Positions 1 through 9,414 of a DNA stretch of 64,000 bases are shown one piece after another. Where the stretch lies: NCBI GenBank assembly GCA_005880915.1, contig VBIW01000034.1, forward strand, positions 310,001 to 374,000. Reading direction: 5' to 3'. Under the pieces are notes generated by a model. That model did not search any database and was not told the DNA's origin. It saw nothing but the letters and a program-made list of their open reading frames with translations. A program made the translations under genes and the position numbers. This stretch comes from Chloroflexota bacterium. GTDB lineage: Bacteria > Chloroflexota > Dormibacteria > Dormibacterales > Dormibacteraceae. Positions within the stretch are counted from its first letter, which is position 1, and each line of letters begins with the position of its first letter.

Positions 1-159
1 ATCGAGCAGCTTTCGGTTCTGAGCGCGGGCCCGTTCGAGCTGGCCCGCCACGGTGTCGACCAATGTCACGTCATGGCGGCCACTGAGCGCGGTCTGGAGC
101 GCGATCTGCGAGCCCATCGTCCCCGCGCCGACGACGACCACGCGCTTCAATTCATGCAT
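1..159 (-). CDS. 3-hydroxyacyl-CoA dehydrogenase, N-terminal part
   Basis: The first 53 codons of a minus-strand gene lie here; the rest is outside the window. The ATG is at 159-157. The start reads MHELKRVVVVGAGTMGSQIA, a beta strand and glycine-rich loop (GAGTMG) typical of the NAD-binding domain of 3-hydroxyacyl-CoA / 3-hydroxybutyryl-CoA dehydrogenases. VTLVD follows at about residues 35-39, where the Asp would bind the adenosine ribose of NAD. The family oxidises 3-hydroxyacyl-CoA in beta-oxidation or butanoate metabolism. The exact substrate cannot be judged from this fragment. It is divergent from the zincin gene, with only 10 bases between the starts. Confidence 0.8.
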   Translation of the reverse strand, partial: MHELKRVVVVGAGTMGSQIALQTALSGRHDVTLVDTVAGQLERARAQNRKLLD

Positions 160-169
160 GCGGGTGAGC

Positions 170-472
170 ATGAAGCAATTCGAGGCCGCGGCGCAGGAGG
201 CGATCGACTCCATCCCGGAGCAATTCCTGCCCTATCTCGAGAACACGGTGTTCCTCTTGGAAGAGCGCTCCGTGGAAGGGTTGATGGGCCTGTACGAGGG
301 CGCGGGCGCGCTCGGTGCGGGCGAGGGGATGCCTGAGCGAATCACGTTGTTCAAGCGATCGCACGAAGACGCGACTCGGTCGATGGCGGAGCTCGTGGAA
401 GAGGTGCGGCGCACGATCCTCCACGAGGTCGGGCATCACTTTGGGATGGACGAGGACGATCTTCCTTATTAG
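170..472 (+). CDS. zincin-like metallopeptidase family protein
   Basis: A small protein of 100 aa ending in a zinc-binding HEVGHHFG helix (HExxH type) followed by MDEDDL. This matches the small predicted zinc metallopeptidases of the DUF1025/zincin_1 family. Charged helices rich in Glu fill the first half. The ATG at 170 avoids overlap with the divergent dehydrogenase; an in-frame ATG at 158 and a GTG at 164 are alternatives. Members are conserved in actinobacteria and Chloroflexota but the substrate is unknown. The family assignment is by motif and length, and protease activity is inferred only. Confidence 0.75.
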   Translation: MKQFEAAAQEAIDSIPEQFLPYLENTVFLLEERSVEGLMGLYEGAGALGAGEGMPERITLFKRSHEDATRSMAELVEEVRRTILHEVGHHFGMDEDDLPY

Positions 473-942
473 TGCAGCGACCAGAACGAGCGGTCCCACA
501 GGATGAGCGGGTCGCCCCGGCCCGCGGCCGCAGCCTGGACCTCGCCGACGAAGATGTCGTGATCCCCCGCCGGGTGAACCTGGACCAGGCGGCATTCGAG
601 CCACGCCGCGCAGCCCTCCACGAGCGGAATTCCATTCACGCCGAGGTGGTGCGGCAGCGTGCTCCATTTCGGGTCGATCGAGGGAGCCCGGCCGGCGAAG
701 CGGTCGGCGATGAACTCCTGGGAGCGCGTGAGGAGGCTCACGTTGAAGGCTTTTTGGGCGAGGATCGCGGCCCGCGTCGCCGAGTCGCGCTCGAGGCCGA
801 CCAACACCATCGGCGGCTCGAGCGAAATCGAGACGAGGCTGCTCGCGGTCAGGCCGCGGAACTCGTCCCCCGCCCGAGTGCTGATGACCACCACACCCGC
901 CGGAAGGTGCGCCATCACGTCGAGAAAGGCCTGGTCTGCCAC
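469..942 (-). CDS. flavin reductase family protein
   Basis: 157 aa from a GTG at 942, preceded by GGCGGA. The sequence fits the FMN-binding split-barrel flavin reductase domain: ADQAFLDVMAHLPAGVVVIS at the start, then GLTASSLVSISLEPPMVLVG, the part that usually cradles the flavin, and FNVSLL and HDIFVGEV later. Such proteins reduce FMN or FAD with NAD(P)H for a partner monooxygenase, or act as flavin-dependent enzymes themselves. No partner oxygenase is adjacent. A longer reading to 1083 would run through the tRNA-Cys gene and is not credible. The last codons overlap the zincin stop by a few bases (convergent). Confidence 0.85.
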   Translation of the reverse strand: MADQAFLDVMAHLPAGVVVISTRAGDEFRGLTASSLVSISLEPPMVLVGLERDSATRAAILAQKAFNVSLLTRSQEFIADRFAGRAPSIDPKWSTLPHHLGVNGIPLVEGCAAWLECRLVQVHPAGDHDIFVGEVQAAAAGRGDPLILWDRSFWSLH

Positions 943-1003
943 GTTCCGCCAAGAGTAGGGCGGCCCCGACCTCGCGGGTAGAATTCGAGTTCGGACGCTC
1001 GAA

Positions 1004-1077
1004 GGCGACGTAGCCAAGTGGCAAGGCAGAGGTCTGCAAAACCTCCATCCCCAGTTCGATTCTGGGCGTCGCCTCCA
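1004..1077 (+). tRNA. tRNA-Cys (GCA)
   Basis: A complete cloverleaf. The acceptor GGCGACG pairs with CGTCGCC, the anticodon stem GAGGT/ACCTC holds the loop CTGCAAA with anticodon GCA, and the T arm is CCCAG-TTCGATT-CTGGG. The discriminator base is T (U) as expected for Cys, and CCA is encoded (1075-1077). Confidence 0.97.
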
Positions 1078-1102
1078 AACCAAACCGAGGAGTGGGAACG
1101 GG

Positions 1103-1303
1103 CTAGTTTTTGATCCGCCTGCCCACGATCAGCATCCCGGCCATGATGGCGATGGCAAGGACGAACAACACGAAGTCACCCGGACCGTCATGCGATGTCC
1201 GGCACGACTTGGCGAAACATCCGTACGTATGAAACGAGTAGACAGCCCAACCCACGATCAGCACCCACAGGGCAGCCATCAAGCCATAAAAGACAACCTT
1301 CAT
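1103..1303 (-). CDS. small two-span membrane protein, unknown
   Basis: 66 aa with an ATG start and two hydrophobic segments (about residues 5-24 and 46-60), joined by a short hydrophilic loop containing GCFAKSC, two cysteines that could form a disulfide or bind metal. The C terminus is basic (GRRIKN), suggesting a cytoplasmic end. No strong ribosome binding site is visible. It lies between tRNA-Cys and the divergent E2 gene. No family was recognised. The membrane pattern and the lack of a competing gene support it being real. Confidence 0.5.
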   Translation of the reverse strand: MKVVFYGLMAALWVLIVGWAVYSFHTYGCFAKSCRTSHDGPGDFVLFVLAIAIMAGMLIVGRRIKN

Positions 1304-1352
1304 CGATGACGTAACGCGTGCCCGGGCAACGACCTACACTCGACTCCAGAGC

Positions 1353-2633
1353 ATGGCCGTTTCGCCAATCAAAATGCCGCAGCTCGGCGAGTCCGTGACC
1401 GAGGGCACCGTCGACAAGTGGCTCAAGCACGAAGGCGACTTCGTCAAGCGCGATGAGCCGATCGTCGAGGTCGTGACCGACAAGGTCAACGCCGAGATCC
1501 CCTCCCCTTTCGAGGGCAAGCTGGTGAAGATCGCCGTCACCGAGGGCGAGACGGTTCGGGTGGGAGCGGTGATCGCCCAGATCGAGACCGGCGCCGCGCC
1601 GGCGACGGGCGCCCCCACGCCTAAGGAGAAGGAGAAGGCGACGGCAGGCGTGGCCCACCCCGAAGTGCCTCCCGAGCCGGCCGGCGGCCGCGCCCCGACT
1701 CCAGTGGCAGCCCCGCCCGTCGGAGCCGGTGACGGGGGCGAGCACCAGCGGCTCTCCCCGGCGGTGCGCAAACTTGCGGCCGAGACGGGCATCGACCCTG
1801 CCTCGCTTCGAGGCTCCGGCCTTGGCGGCCGGGTGACCCGCGACGACGTCCTCGCTGCGATGGATCAGGGCAAGACCGCTACTGCGCCGCAGGCACCTCC
1901 GTCCGCAGCACCGGCGCCGCAGCGAGTCGACGGCAAACGCGAGGAGCTGGTGAAGCTCAGCGTCATGCGCAAGTCGATCGCCGAGCATATGGTGCGGAGC
2001 CTCGCGACCTCGCCGCATGCGTGGACCCTGCAGGAGGTCGACGTCACCAACCTCGTCCGCTATCGGGATGCCGAGAAGGACAGCTTCAGGGCGCGTCACG
2101 GTACCGCGCTCACCTACCTTCCATTCGTCGCCCAGATCGTCTGCGAGGCGCTCAAGCAATTCCCCTGGCTCAACTCCTCGTGGAGCGACGAGGGGGTGGT
2201 CCTGAAGCGTTACATCAACCTGGGGATAGCAGTCGCCATCCCCGACGGGCTGATCGTCCCGGTGGTAAAGGACGCCGACAGCCTGGGCTTCACCGACCTG
2301 GTGCGCGTGCTCAACGACCTGGTCGAGAGGGCGCGCACCAAGCAGTTGAAGCCGGACGACGTGCAAGGTGGCACCTTCACGCTCAATAACACCGGTGCCA
2401 CGGGTTCGATCGCGAGCCAACCGATCATCAATCAGCCGCAGGCCGGGATCCTGACTACGGAGTCGATCGTCAAGCGCGCGGTGGTGGTCGACGACGCAAT
2501 CGCGATGCGCCACATCATGAACATCTGCTTGAGCTTCGACCACAGGATCATTGACGGCATGACGGCGGGTCAGTTTCTCACTGCGATCAAGAAGCGGCTC
2601 GAGGAATGGACCCCCGGTAGCATTCGGCTGTGA
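1353..2633 (+). CDS. 2-oxoacid dehydrogenase E2 (dihydrolipoamide acyltransferase)
   Basis: 426 aa with the usual E2 layout. The lipoyl domain (about 3-78) has the lipoylated Lys44 in VTDKVNAE. A Pro/Ala linker follows, then the peripheral subunit-binding domain (about 134-170, LSPAVRKLAAETGIDPASLR). The catalytic domain (about 200-425) ends with FDHRIIDG, where His397 and Asp401 are the catalytic residues. It transfers an acyl group from lipoyl-lysine to CoA in a pyruvate, 2-oxoglutarate or branched-chain dehydrogenase complex; the sequence does not separate these. The E1 and E3 genes are not in the window. The stop overlaps the lipA start (GTGA), so the substrate for lipoylation and the lipoylation enzymes are translationally linked. 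Confidence 0.93.
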   Translation: MAVSPIKMPQLGESVTEGTVDKWLKHEGDFVKRDEPIVEVVTDKVNAEIPSPFEGKLVKIAVTEGETVRVGAVIAQIETGAAPATGAPTPKEKEKATAGVAHPEVPPEPAGGRAPTPVAAPPVGAGDGGEHQRLSPAVRKLAAETGIDPASLRGSGLGGRVTRDDVLAAMDQGKTATAPQAPPSAAPAPQRVDGKREELVKLSVMRKSIAEHMVRSLATSPHAWTLQEVDVTNLVRYRDAEKDSFRARHGTALTYLPFVAQIVCEALKQFPWLNSSWSDEGVVLKRYINLGIAVAIPDGLIVPVVKDADSLGFTDLVRVLNDLVERARTKQLKPDDVQGGTFTLNNTGATGSIASQPIINQPQAGILTTESIVKRAVVVDDAIAMRHIMNICLSFDHRIIDGMTAGQFLTAIKKRLEEWTPGSIRL

Positions 2634-3526
2634 GCGTGAGCGAACCGCTGCGCCTGGAACCGATCCCACAGTGGATCCGCGTCCGCGTCAGCGAAGGCGG
2701 CAACTTCAAGGAGCTCAAGCAGATCGTCCAGGCCCGGCGCCTGCACACCGTGTGCGAGGAAGCTCGCTGTCCCAACATTTTCGACTGCTGGAACCGGCGT
2801 ACGGCGACGTTCATGATCCTCGGCGATGTATGCACCCGAGCCTGCCGCTTCTGCGCCGTGACCTCAGGACGGCCGTCAGAGCTCGACCTCGGCGAGCCGC
2901 TGCGTGTCGCCGAGTCGGTGGCCGAGCTCGGTCTCAAGCACGCGGTCATCACCTCGGTCGACCGGGACGACCTGCGGGACGGCGGCGCGGGGATTTTCGC
3001 CCGAACCATCAGTGCCATCCGGCGGCGAAGTCCTGGCACGACGATCGAAGTCCTCACCCCGGACTTCCAGGGTGATTTCAACGCGGTGCGCACCGTGGTC
3101 GAAGCGCGACCCGACATCTTCAACCACAACACCGAGACGGTGCCCCGCCTTTACGCACGAATCAGGCCGAAGGCCGTGTATGCGAACAGCCTGGCCTTGC
3201 TGCGTCATGTCAAAGCGCTTGCGCCGGAGATGGTCACCAAATCCGGGCTGATGGTCGGGCTCGGCGAAACTGAGGACGAGCTGCTCAAAGTGTTCCGCAA
3301 CATGCGGGCGCACAACATCGATGTGCTGACGGTCGGGCAGTACCTTCGCCCGTCGAAAAAGCATGCCGAGGTCGTTCGCTACTACCCGCCCGAGGAATTC
3401 GTGCGCTTGAAAGAACAGGCTCTCGCCATGGGCTTTGGCCATGTTGAAGCCGGCCCGCTCGTGAGGTCCTCCTACCACGCTGATGAACAGATCCCTGCCG
3501 CGCGTAAGAGCCTGCTGGCTGGGTAG
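2630..3526 (+). CDS. lipA: lipoyl synthase
   Basis: 298 aa from GTG 2630, overlapping the E2 stop. It inserts two sulfurs into octanoyl-protein by radical SAM chemistry. Both clusters are visible: the auxiliary 4Fe-4S ligands Cys42, Cys47 and Cys53 (CEEARCPNIFDC), and the radical SAM CxxxCxxC at Cys68, Cys72 and Cys75 (CTRACRFC). The conserved C-terminal RSSY at about 279-282 supplies the Ser ligand of the auxiliary cluster. Length is typical for the family. lipB follows with an overlap, giving a complete octanoyl transfer plus sulfur insertion pathway. Confidence 0.97.
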   Translation: MSVSEPLRLEPIPQWIRVRVSEGGNFKELKQIVQARRLHTVCEEARCPNIFDCWNRRTATFMILGDVCTRACRFCAVTSGRPSELDLGEPLRVAESVAELGLKHAVITSVDRDDLRDGGAGIFARTISAIRRRSPGTTIEVLTPDFQGDFNAVRTVVEARPDIFNHNTETVPRLYARIRPKAVYANSLALLRHVKALAPEMVTKSGLMVGLGETEDELLKVFRNMRAHNIDVLTVGQYLRPSKKHAEVVRYYPPEEFVRLKEQALAMGFGHVEAGPLVRSSYHADEQIPAARKSLLAG

Positions 3527-4208
3527 CGTCCCGTACCGGCGCGCCTGGGACCTCCAGGCCGAGCTGGTGCGGGAGCTGCGAGAGGGAACCGGCCAGGACA
3601 CCCTCCTGCTGCTCGAGCACCCGCATGTGTACACGATGGGCAAGGCGGCATCCGAAGAACACCTGTTGTGGGACGAGGCGGAGCGCCGGCGGCGAGTGGT
3701 CGAGGTCGTGTGGTCAGACCGCGGTGGCGAGGCCACGTACCACGGCCCCGGCCAGCTGGTGGGTTACCCGGTCCTGGATCTCGCCCACTTCGACCTGACG
3801 ATTCCCCAATACCTCGAGCGGCTGGAGACCTCGCTGATCGAATACGTACGGTTGCTTGGCATCGAGTCAGAGCCTGGAGAACCGGGGTTTACGGGGGTCT
3901 GGTATGGCGGCGAGAAGCTTGCCGCGATCGGAATCAAGCTCAACCGGTCGGTTGTCAGCCACGGTTTCGCCCTGAACCTGACGACCGACATCGACTACTT
4001 CGACGGCATCGTCCCGTGCGGGCATGTCGAGAAGCGGCCGACCTCGTTTGAGTCTGTCACCGGGAAGCGAATCGATACTCAAGCGGCGGCCGCCGATTAC
4101 TCGGTTCAATTCGGGACTGTCTTCGGCGCTGAGCTAGACTGGGCGCCCGCCGAAACCCTTTTAGGGGCCGGTCGGGTAACTCATGAGGGAACGCCTGTAC
4201 GGAGTTAG
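3483..4208 (+). CDS. lipB: octanoyltransferase
   Basis: 241 aa; moves octanoyl from acyl carrier protein to lipoyl domains. Family motifs are clear: RGGEATYHGPGQLVGYP (about 80-96), GEKLAAIGIK with the conserved Lys145, SHGFALNL, and the nucleophile Cys179 in IVPCG. The ATG at 3483 overlaps the end of lipA by 44 bases; a GTG at 3504 is an alternative. It is the third gene of the E2-lipA-lipB operon. Confidence 0.95.
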   Translation: MNRSLPRVRACWLGSVPYRRAWDLQAELVRELREGTGQDTLLLLEHPHVYTMGKAASEEHLLWDEAERRRRVVEVVWSDRGGEATYHGPGQLVGYPVLDLAHFDLTIPQYLERLETSLIEYVRLLGIESEPGEPGFTGVWYGGEKLAAIGIKLNRSVVSHGFALNLTTDIDYFDGIVPCGHVEKRPTSFESVTGKRIDTQAAAADYSVQFGTVFGAELDWAPAETLLGAGRVTHEGTPVRS

Positions 4209-4210
4209 CC

Positions 4211-4241
4211 GGAATACGGGGTGTTACCAAACCGGTATTCC
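4211..4241. other. inverted repeat downstream of lipB
   Basis: GGAATAC (4211-4217) and GTATTCC (4235-4241) form 7-base arms around a 17-base spacer, just after the lipB stop and before the first AVLERT protein. There is no T run, so it is a weak terminator candidate. It could be a protein-binding site. Confidence 0.3.
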
Positions 4242-4315
4242 TAGCGTGAGTTGTTTGGCAGCCGGGTTCGATGCGGTACTCGGTTTGGCCTCGGCCGTTA
4301 TCGGGTAAGTGGGTT

Positions 4316-4651
4316 ATGAACATGCCAAGCAAGAGCAAGAGCGCTGAGAAGACCCGCACCGACCTGGTGCGGCTGGACAGCGTTTCGATGGACGAAGACG
4401 ACGAGATCCTGCCCGACTTCGAGGCTGAAGTCGACGACGGTCGGCGTGTCTGGGTGACAGCGGTGCTCGAGCGAACGGCTGTGATCGAGCCGGCGCCGGG
4501 CGAGCCGAAGGTGCTGGTCAACCGCCGGCGCTTGTTCGTGGACCCGCGTCAGCTTCGGGTTCGGCACCTGGCGAGCAAGGAAGCGGCCCGGCGCGGCCGA
4601 GAAGCCGCTCGGCAGCTCCGCCTGCAGGATCAGCAAAGCTCAGCCGCTTAA
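4316..4651 (+). CDS. small acidic/basic protein of the AVLERT pair, copy 1
   Basis: 111 aa from ATG 4316. An acidic region (about residues 20-40, rich in Asp/Glu) precedes a beta-rich core with VWVTAVLERTAVIEP, and the C-terminal third is strongly basic (KEAARRGREAARQLR), probably helical. The core aligns with the next gene (4776): both have a hydrophobic strand pair around AVLERT, then IE, a GE turn and a later V-x-P. No signal peptide or membrane segment is seen. No known family was recognised. Tandem duplication followed by divergence is the simplest reading. Confidence 0.65.
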   Translation: MNMPSKSKSAEKTRTDLVRLDSVSMDEDDEILPDFEAEVDDGRRVWVTAVLERTAVIEPAPGEPKVLVNRRRLFVDPRQLRVRHLASKEAARRGREAARQLRLQDQQSSAA

Positions 4652-4775
4652 GCAGCGATTAAGGCTCGGCGGTCGAGCGGAGCCCCTCTGGTAACATTCG
4701 CTGCTGCCGATTTGCGTCGGCCTTGCTGATTTCAGCGGCGTGGGATGCGCCGCCTAGCCCGAGGGAAGCCGCCAC

Positions 4776-5087
4776 ATGAGCAAAACCGTCGAACTCGTCT
4801 CGCTGGCCACGATCGTTCCACCCCCCAATCACGAAGTCAGCGGCGGCTTCAACGCGGTCGTCAACGGCCAGCAGGTTCGGGTCCGGGCCGTTTTGGAACG
4901 GACGGTGATCATCGAGCACCAGGAAGGCGGCGAGCGGAGCGTGGTGCGCAAGGACAGCTGCATGGTCAAGCCGTCGGCAGTGGCGTTCGTGCTGGGCAAC
5001 CCGAACAACGGGGTCGGGCCGCGTCAATGGCGCCGGCTGCCGGGCAAGCCCCCCGCACCCCCCGCACCGGCCACGCCGGCGAAGTAG
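4776..5087 (+). CDS. small protein of the AVLERT pair, copy 2
   Basis: 103 aa from ATG 4776, preceded by GAGGGAAG. Its core, VRVRAVLERTVIIEH at about residues 32-46, matches copy 1 upstream, but the N-terminal acidic part and C-terminal basic helix of copy 1 are replaced by a short leader and a Pro/Ala tail (KPPAPPAPATPAK). The gap between the genes (4652-4775) has a small GCGGCG/CGCCGC hairpin at 4735-4753. Function is unknown; the shared fold suggests a small beta-barrel-like domain, but that is inference. Confidence 0.65.
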   Translation: MSKTVELVSLATIVPPPNHEVSGGFNAVVNGQQVRVRAVLERTVIIEHQEGGERSVVRKDSCMVKPSAVAFVLGNPNNGVGPRQWRRLPGKPPAPPAPATPAK

Positions 5088-5225
5088 AGCCCCGGCGCCC
5101 CGAACGGCCCTCCCTCTAGCGGGCCCGCCCCTACCCCCGTCCCGGTCCCGCCCCGACCGGCACGCCTGAAGACAGGCTAGAACTCAAAAAAACGGTCGCC
5201 TACCCAGTCTGTTAAGACCGCGCGG

Positions 5226-6821
<1,596 letters not shown>

Positions 6822-6844
6822 CGTCAACAATCTACCGGAGGGAC

Positions 6845-7780
6845 CTATTTCCCGGCGAGGTGCTCCACGACCGGGGTGAGCGAGTCGGCCGCATCGCCAG
6901 GCACGAGAACGTCCGAGAACCCATAGCGGTCCCGCCGGGCTTTCAGGTCCTCCTCGATTTGATCGATCGTGCCGATCAAGAAATGAGGCATCTCGAGAAC
7001 GTCCCGGGGTTCGAAGCCCATCGACGGCGCCATCGCTGACGCGATCGAATCGCGGTCGCCGGTCACGTTGGCGAAGAACACCGTGAATCCGAGCTCGATC
7101 GATTCGAGACGTTCGCCCGCCGCGTCCTTGATCCAACCCAACTTTTCGTCAGTCGCTTCGGCGAGGCCCGTCCGGACCAGCTTGGGGTTGATCCGCCCCT
7201 CGTTGAGGTTGTAGTTCACGTGCACGATGTCGGCCTCCCTCGCAGCGAGGCGAAGCATGCGTCGTCCCCCGCCTCCAAGCAGGAACCGCGGGTGTGGCTT
7301 CTGAACCGGCAACGGCGACCCCTCCATCTCCTTGATCGAGTAGTGCTTGCCGGTGAAAGAGAATGGCTTGCCCGTGAAAAGGCCTTTGATGACGGCCAGC
7401 GCTTCCTCCAGGCGGTCGATCCGTGTTCCGGCGGGGTCATAAGGAATGCCTGACTGCTCATAGTCGGAGACCAGCCAGCCCGCGCCGAGGCCAAGATCGA
7501 ACCGGCCGTCAGATAACAGGTCGATCGTCGCCGCCTCTTTGGCGAGCACAACAGGATGGCGATAGTCGTTGTCGAAGACCAGCGAGCCGACGCGCAACGT
7601 GGTGGTCGCATCCGCCGCCGCCATCAGCGCCGCGATCGGCCCAGGCTGATCGCCGAAATGGTCGGGCAGGTACAGGCCCGCGTACCCCATCGACTCGATC
7701 GCTCGCGCCCTTTCCCGCCACTGTTTCGCGCTGTGAGCGCGGTGCTCCTGGACACTGAACCGGAACGGCCGTTGCCTCAC
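6845..7780 (-). CDS. LLM-class F420-dependent oxidoreductase
   Basis: 311 aa from GTG 7780 ([11 protein letters not shown]), chosen because a longer frame would run into tRNA-Phe. The luciferase-like TIM barrel is clear: [54 protein letters not shown], and [15 protein letters not shown] near residue 180. The RPFRF start and these blocks fit the TIGR03621-type F420-dependent family, common in actinobacteria and some Chloroflexota. Substrate unknown. It precedes aceB on the same strand. Confidence 0.85.
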   Translation of the reverse strand: MRQRPFRFSVQEHRAHSAKQWRERARAIESMGYAGLYLPDHFGDQPGPIAALMAAADATTTLRVGSLVFDNDYRHPVVLAKEAATIDLLSDGRFDLGLGAGWLVSDYEQSGIPYDPAGTRIDRLEEALAVIKGLFTGKPFSFTGKHYSIKEMEGSPLPVQKPHPRFLLGGGGRRMLRLAAREADIVHVNYNLNEGRINPKLVRTGLAEATDEKLGWIKDAAGERLESIELGFTVFFANVTGDRDSIASAMAPSMGFEPRDVLEMPHFLIGTIDQIEEDLKARRDRYGFSDVLVPGDAADSLTPVVEHLAGK

Positions 7781-7804
7781 CTCGTGACCGACACTACAGG
7801 CGGT

Positions 7805-7881
7805 TGGTGCCGAGGGCCGGATTTGAACCGGCGACACCTTGATTTTCAGTCAAGTGCTCTACCAAGCTGAGCTACCTCGGC
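7805..7881 (-). tRNA. tRNA-Phe (GAA)
   Basis: On the minus strand the acceptor GCCGAGG pairs with CCTCGGC. The anticodon stem CTTGA/TCAAG holds the loop CTGAAAA (anticodon GAA), and the T arm is GCCGG-TTCAAAT-CCGGC. The discriminator is A and CCA is encoded. Confidence 0.97.
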
Positions 7882-7941
7882 ACGGCGGGTAATTTTATCC
7901 GCGGCCCGGCAGCGACCATCGAGCGACCCGGGGTTGACGCG

Positions 7942-8064
7942 CTAACTCCGAAGGTATTTCCTCAGAGCGAGCGTGGCCAGGTAGGCGAGGTAGAAGGCCC
8001 ATCCAACGGCGATCAGGGTCACTAGCAGGTAGACGACGCCGAACAGTCCGAATACTTCGCTCAT
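7942..8064 (-). CDS. 40-aa single-span membrane protein
   Basis: An ATG at 8064 opens a 40-codon frame ending at TAG 7942, between tRNA-Phe and tRNA-Val. It begins MSEVFGLFGVVYLLVTLIAV. One long hydrophobic segment runs from about residue 5 to 33 with Tyr/Trp near its ends, followed by a basic tail (LRKYLRS). This pattern resembles CcmD-like and other small bitopic proteins, but no family is certain. The Shine-Dalgarno site is weak. Clean hydrophobicity with a positive C terminus is unlikely by chance. Confidence 0.55.
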   Translation of the reverse strand: MSEVFGLFGVVYLLVTLIAVGWAFYLAYLATLALRKYLRS

Positions 8065-8115
8065 CGGCAGAGGGTACGCCTCGCCGGCGAGCTCGCCGAG
8101 TGAGGGACGTCAGAG

Positions 8116-8189
8116 TGGGCGGTGATGGACTTGAACCAACGACCTCCTCGGTGTAAGCGAGGCGCTCTAGCCAACTGAGCTAACCGCCC
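8116..8189 (-). tRNA. tRNA-Val (TAC)
   Basis: On the minus strand the acceptor GGGCGGT pairs with ACCGCCC. The anticodon stem CCTCG/CGAGG holds CTTACAC (anticodon TAC), and the T arm contains GGTTCAAGTCC. The discriminator is A. CCA is not encoded, unlike the three other tRNAs in this window. Confidence 0.96.
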
Positions 8190-8205
8190 GAATCGGGCAC
8201 CAAGT

Positions 8206-9405
8206 CTACCCACCAGCCAGCAGGGTCAACGCAGCGTTGAGCTGCGTGTCCTTCGAGTAGCCCAGCGACGGCTGCGCCACATCGAACGAGTCGGTCGGAT
8301 GGGCCAGGGTCACTGCAACATCCGGAGTCAATCCCTTGTGGTCAATGGTCACTCCGTTGGGCAGATACCAACGCTCGACGGTCAGGTGGATGTCAGACCC
8401 GTCGGTCAGCACGAAATCCTGCTGGACCGATCCCTTGCCGTAGGTCGTCGTGCCGACCAGCTTGGCCCGGTGATGAACCTGCAGCGACCCCGCCACGATC
8501 TCGGAGGCCGAAGCGCTGTTGGCGTCGACCAGAACCACCAGCGGGACTGTCGGCGCGGCATGCGAAGAACCGACGTGGTGCCGGTCTGTACCGCTCCGGC
8601 CCCGCGTCTCAAAGGTCTCCCCACTCGCCACGAATGCCGTGATGACATCGTCCGCCGCGGAGATGAACCCCCCCGGATCTCCGCGCAGGTCGAGCACCAC
8701 CCCGGACGAACCCGGCAGCCCATCCTTCAACGCCTTAGAAAACTCGGTCGACGTTTGCGATCCGAACTGGTAGACGCGGACGTAGAGAACGCGGTTGCCC
8801 ACCATCGCCGAGCGCACCGTCGGCACCTGGATCCGCGCCCGCGCGATCGTAAAAGTCATCGCCTCGGATCCACGAAGAATCGTCAGCGTGACCTTCGTGC
8901 CCTCCGGCCCCTGGATCAGCGCAGTGGCCTGGTCGGCGGTGATGCCCTTGATGTCCTTGTCCCCCACCTTGATAACCTGGTCGCCCGCCTGGATCCCCGC
9001 CTCGGCGGCCGGCGAGCCCGACACCGTCCCGGTGATCACGGGGTAGGACGTGGTGCTGAAGCTCAGATAAACCCCGATGCCCGTGTAGCGCCCCTGGTAG
9101 CTGTCCTGCAGACGCTTGAACTGCGTCGGGTCGAAGTACAGCGAGAACGGGTCGCCGAGGCTGCTCACCAGGCCCTGCACGCTGCCCTGGGACAGCTTGC
9201 TGGCGTTGACCTTGCTGTCGACGTAGTCGGCCTGGATCAGGCGCGCCGCCTGCTGCACCTCGCTGAGGTCGACCTTCGAGACCGAACGGTGTCCGAAGTA
9301 AGGAACGAACTCCGGGTATGCCTGGTCGACGTAGACGCCCGCGACAAAACCGACGACGAGGATGAGCGCAACGACGCCACCCCGCAGGGCGACGCTGCGG
9401 TTCAT
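8206..9405 (-). CDS. ctpA: C-terminal processing peptidase (S41)
   Basis: 399 aa. An N-terminal membrane anchor (about 8-27) is followed by a PDZ domain (about 105-185, YTGIGVYLSF and GSPAAEAGIQAGDQVIKV) and the S41 serine protease domain. LDLRGDPGG (about 239-246), the nucleophile block NSASASEIV (296-304) and the general base Lys324 in YGKGSVQ are all present. It cleaves proteins at the C terminus outside the membrane. It lies directly downstream of the FtsEX-linked M23 peptidase, which suggests that it processes or degrades cell-wall hydrolases or their activators; this link is inference. Confidence 0.93.
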   Translation of the reverse strand: MNRSVALRGGVVALILVVGFVAGVYVDQAYPEFVPYFGHRSVSKVDLSEVQQAARLIQADYVDSKVNASKLSQGSVQGLVSSLGDPFSLYFDPTQFKRLQDSYQGRYTGIGVYLSFSTTSYPVITGTVSGSPAAEAGIQAGDQVIKVGDKDIKGITADQATALIQGPEGTKVTLTILRGSEAMTFTIARARIQVPTVRSAMVGNRVLYVRVYQFGSQTSTEFSKALKDGLPGSSGVVLDLRGDPGGFISAADDVITAFVASGETFETRGRSGTDRHHVGSSHAAPTVPLVVLVDANSASASEIVAGSLQVHHRAKLVGTTTYGKGSVQQDFVLTDGSDIHLTVERWYLPNGVTIDHKGLTPDVAVTLAHPTDSFDVAQPSLGYSKDTQLNAALTLLAGG

Positions 9406-9414
9406 CTCAGCAGA

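Noticed and set aside
152-1078. Long minus-strand frame of about 308 codons across the flavin reductase region
   Set aside because: It is out of frame with the recognisable flavin reductase and the zincin, crosses tRNA-Cys, and has an Arg/Pro/Gly-rich composition typical of high-GC shadows.
1188-2669. 493-codon minus-strand frame antisense to the E2 gene
   Set aside because: The plus strand encodes a complete E2 with all motifs. The antisense translation has shadow composition (Arg, His, Leu, Asp) and no domain.
6822-7136. N-terminal extension of malate synthase by 105 codons
   Set aside because: The extension is Arg/Gly-rich, lies within the LLM oxidoreductase gene, and 531 aa from ATG 6821 matches the family length.
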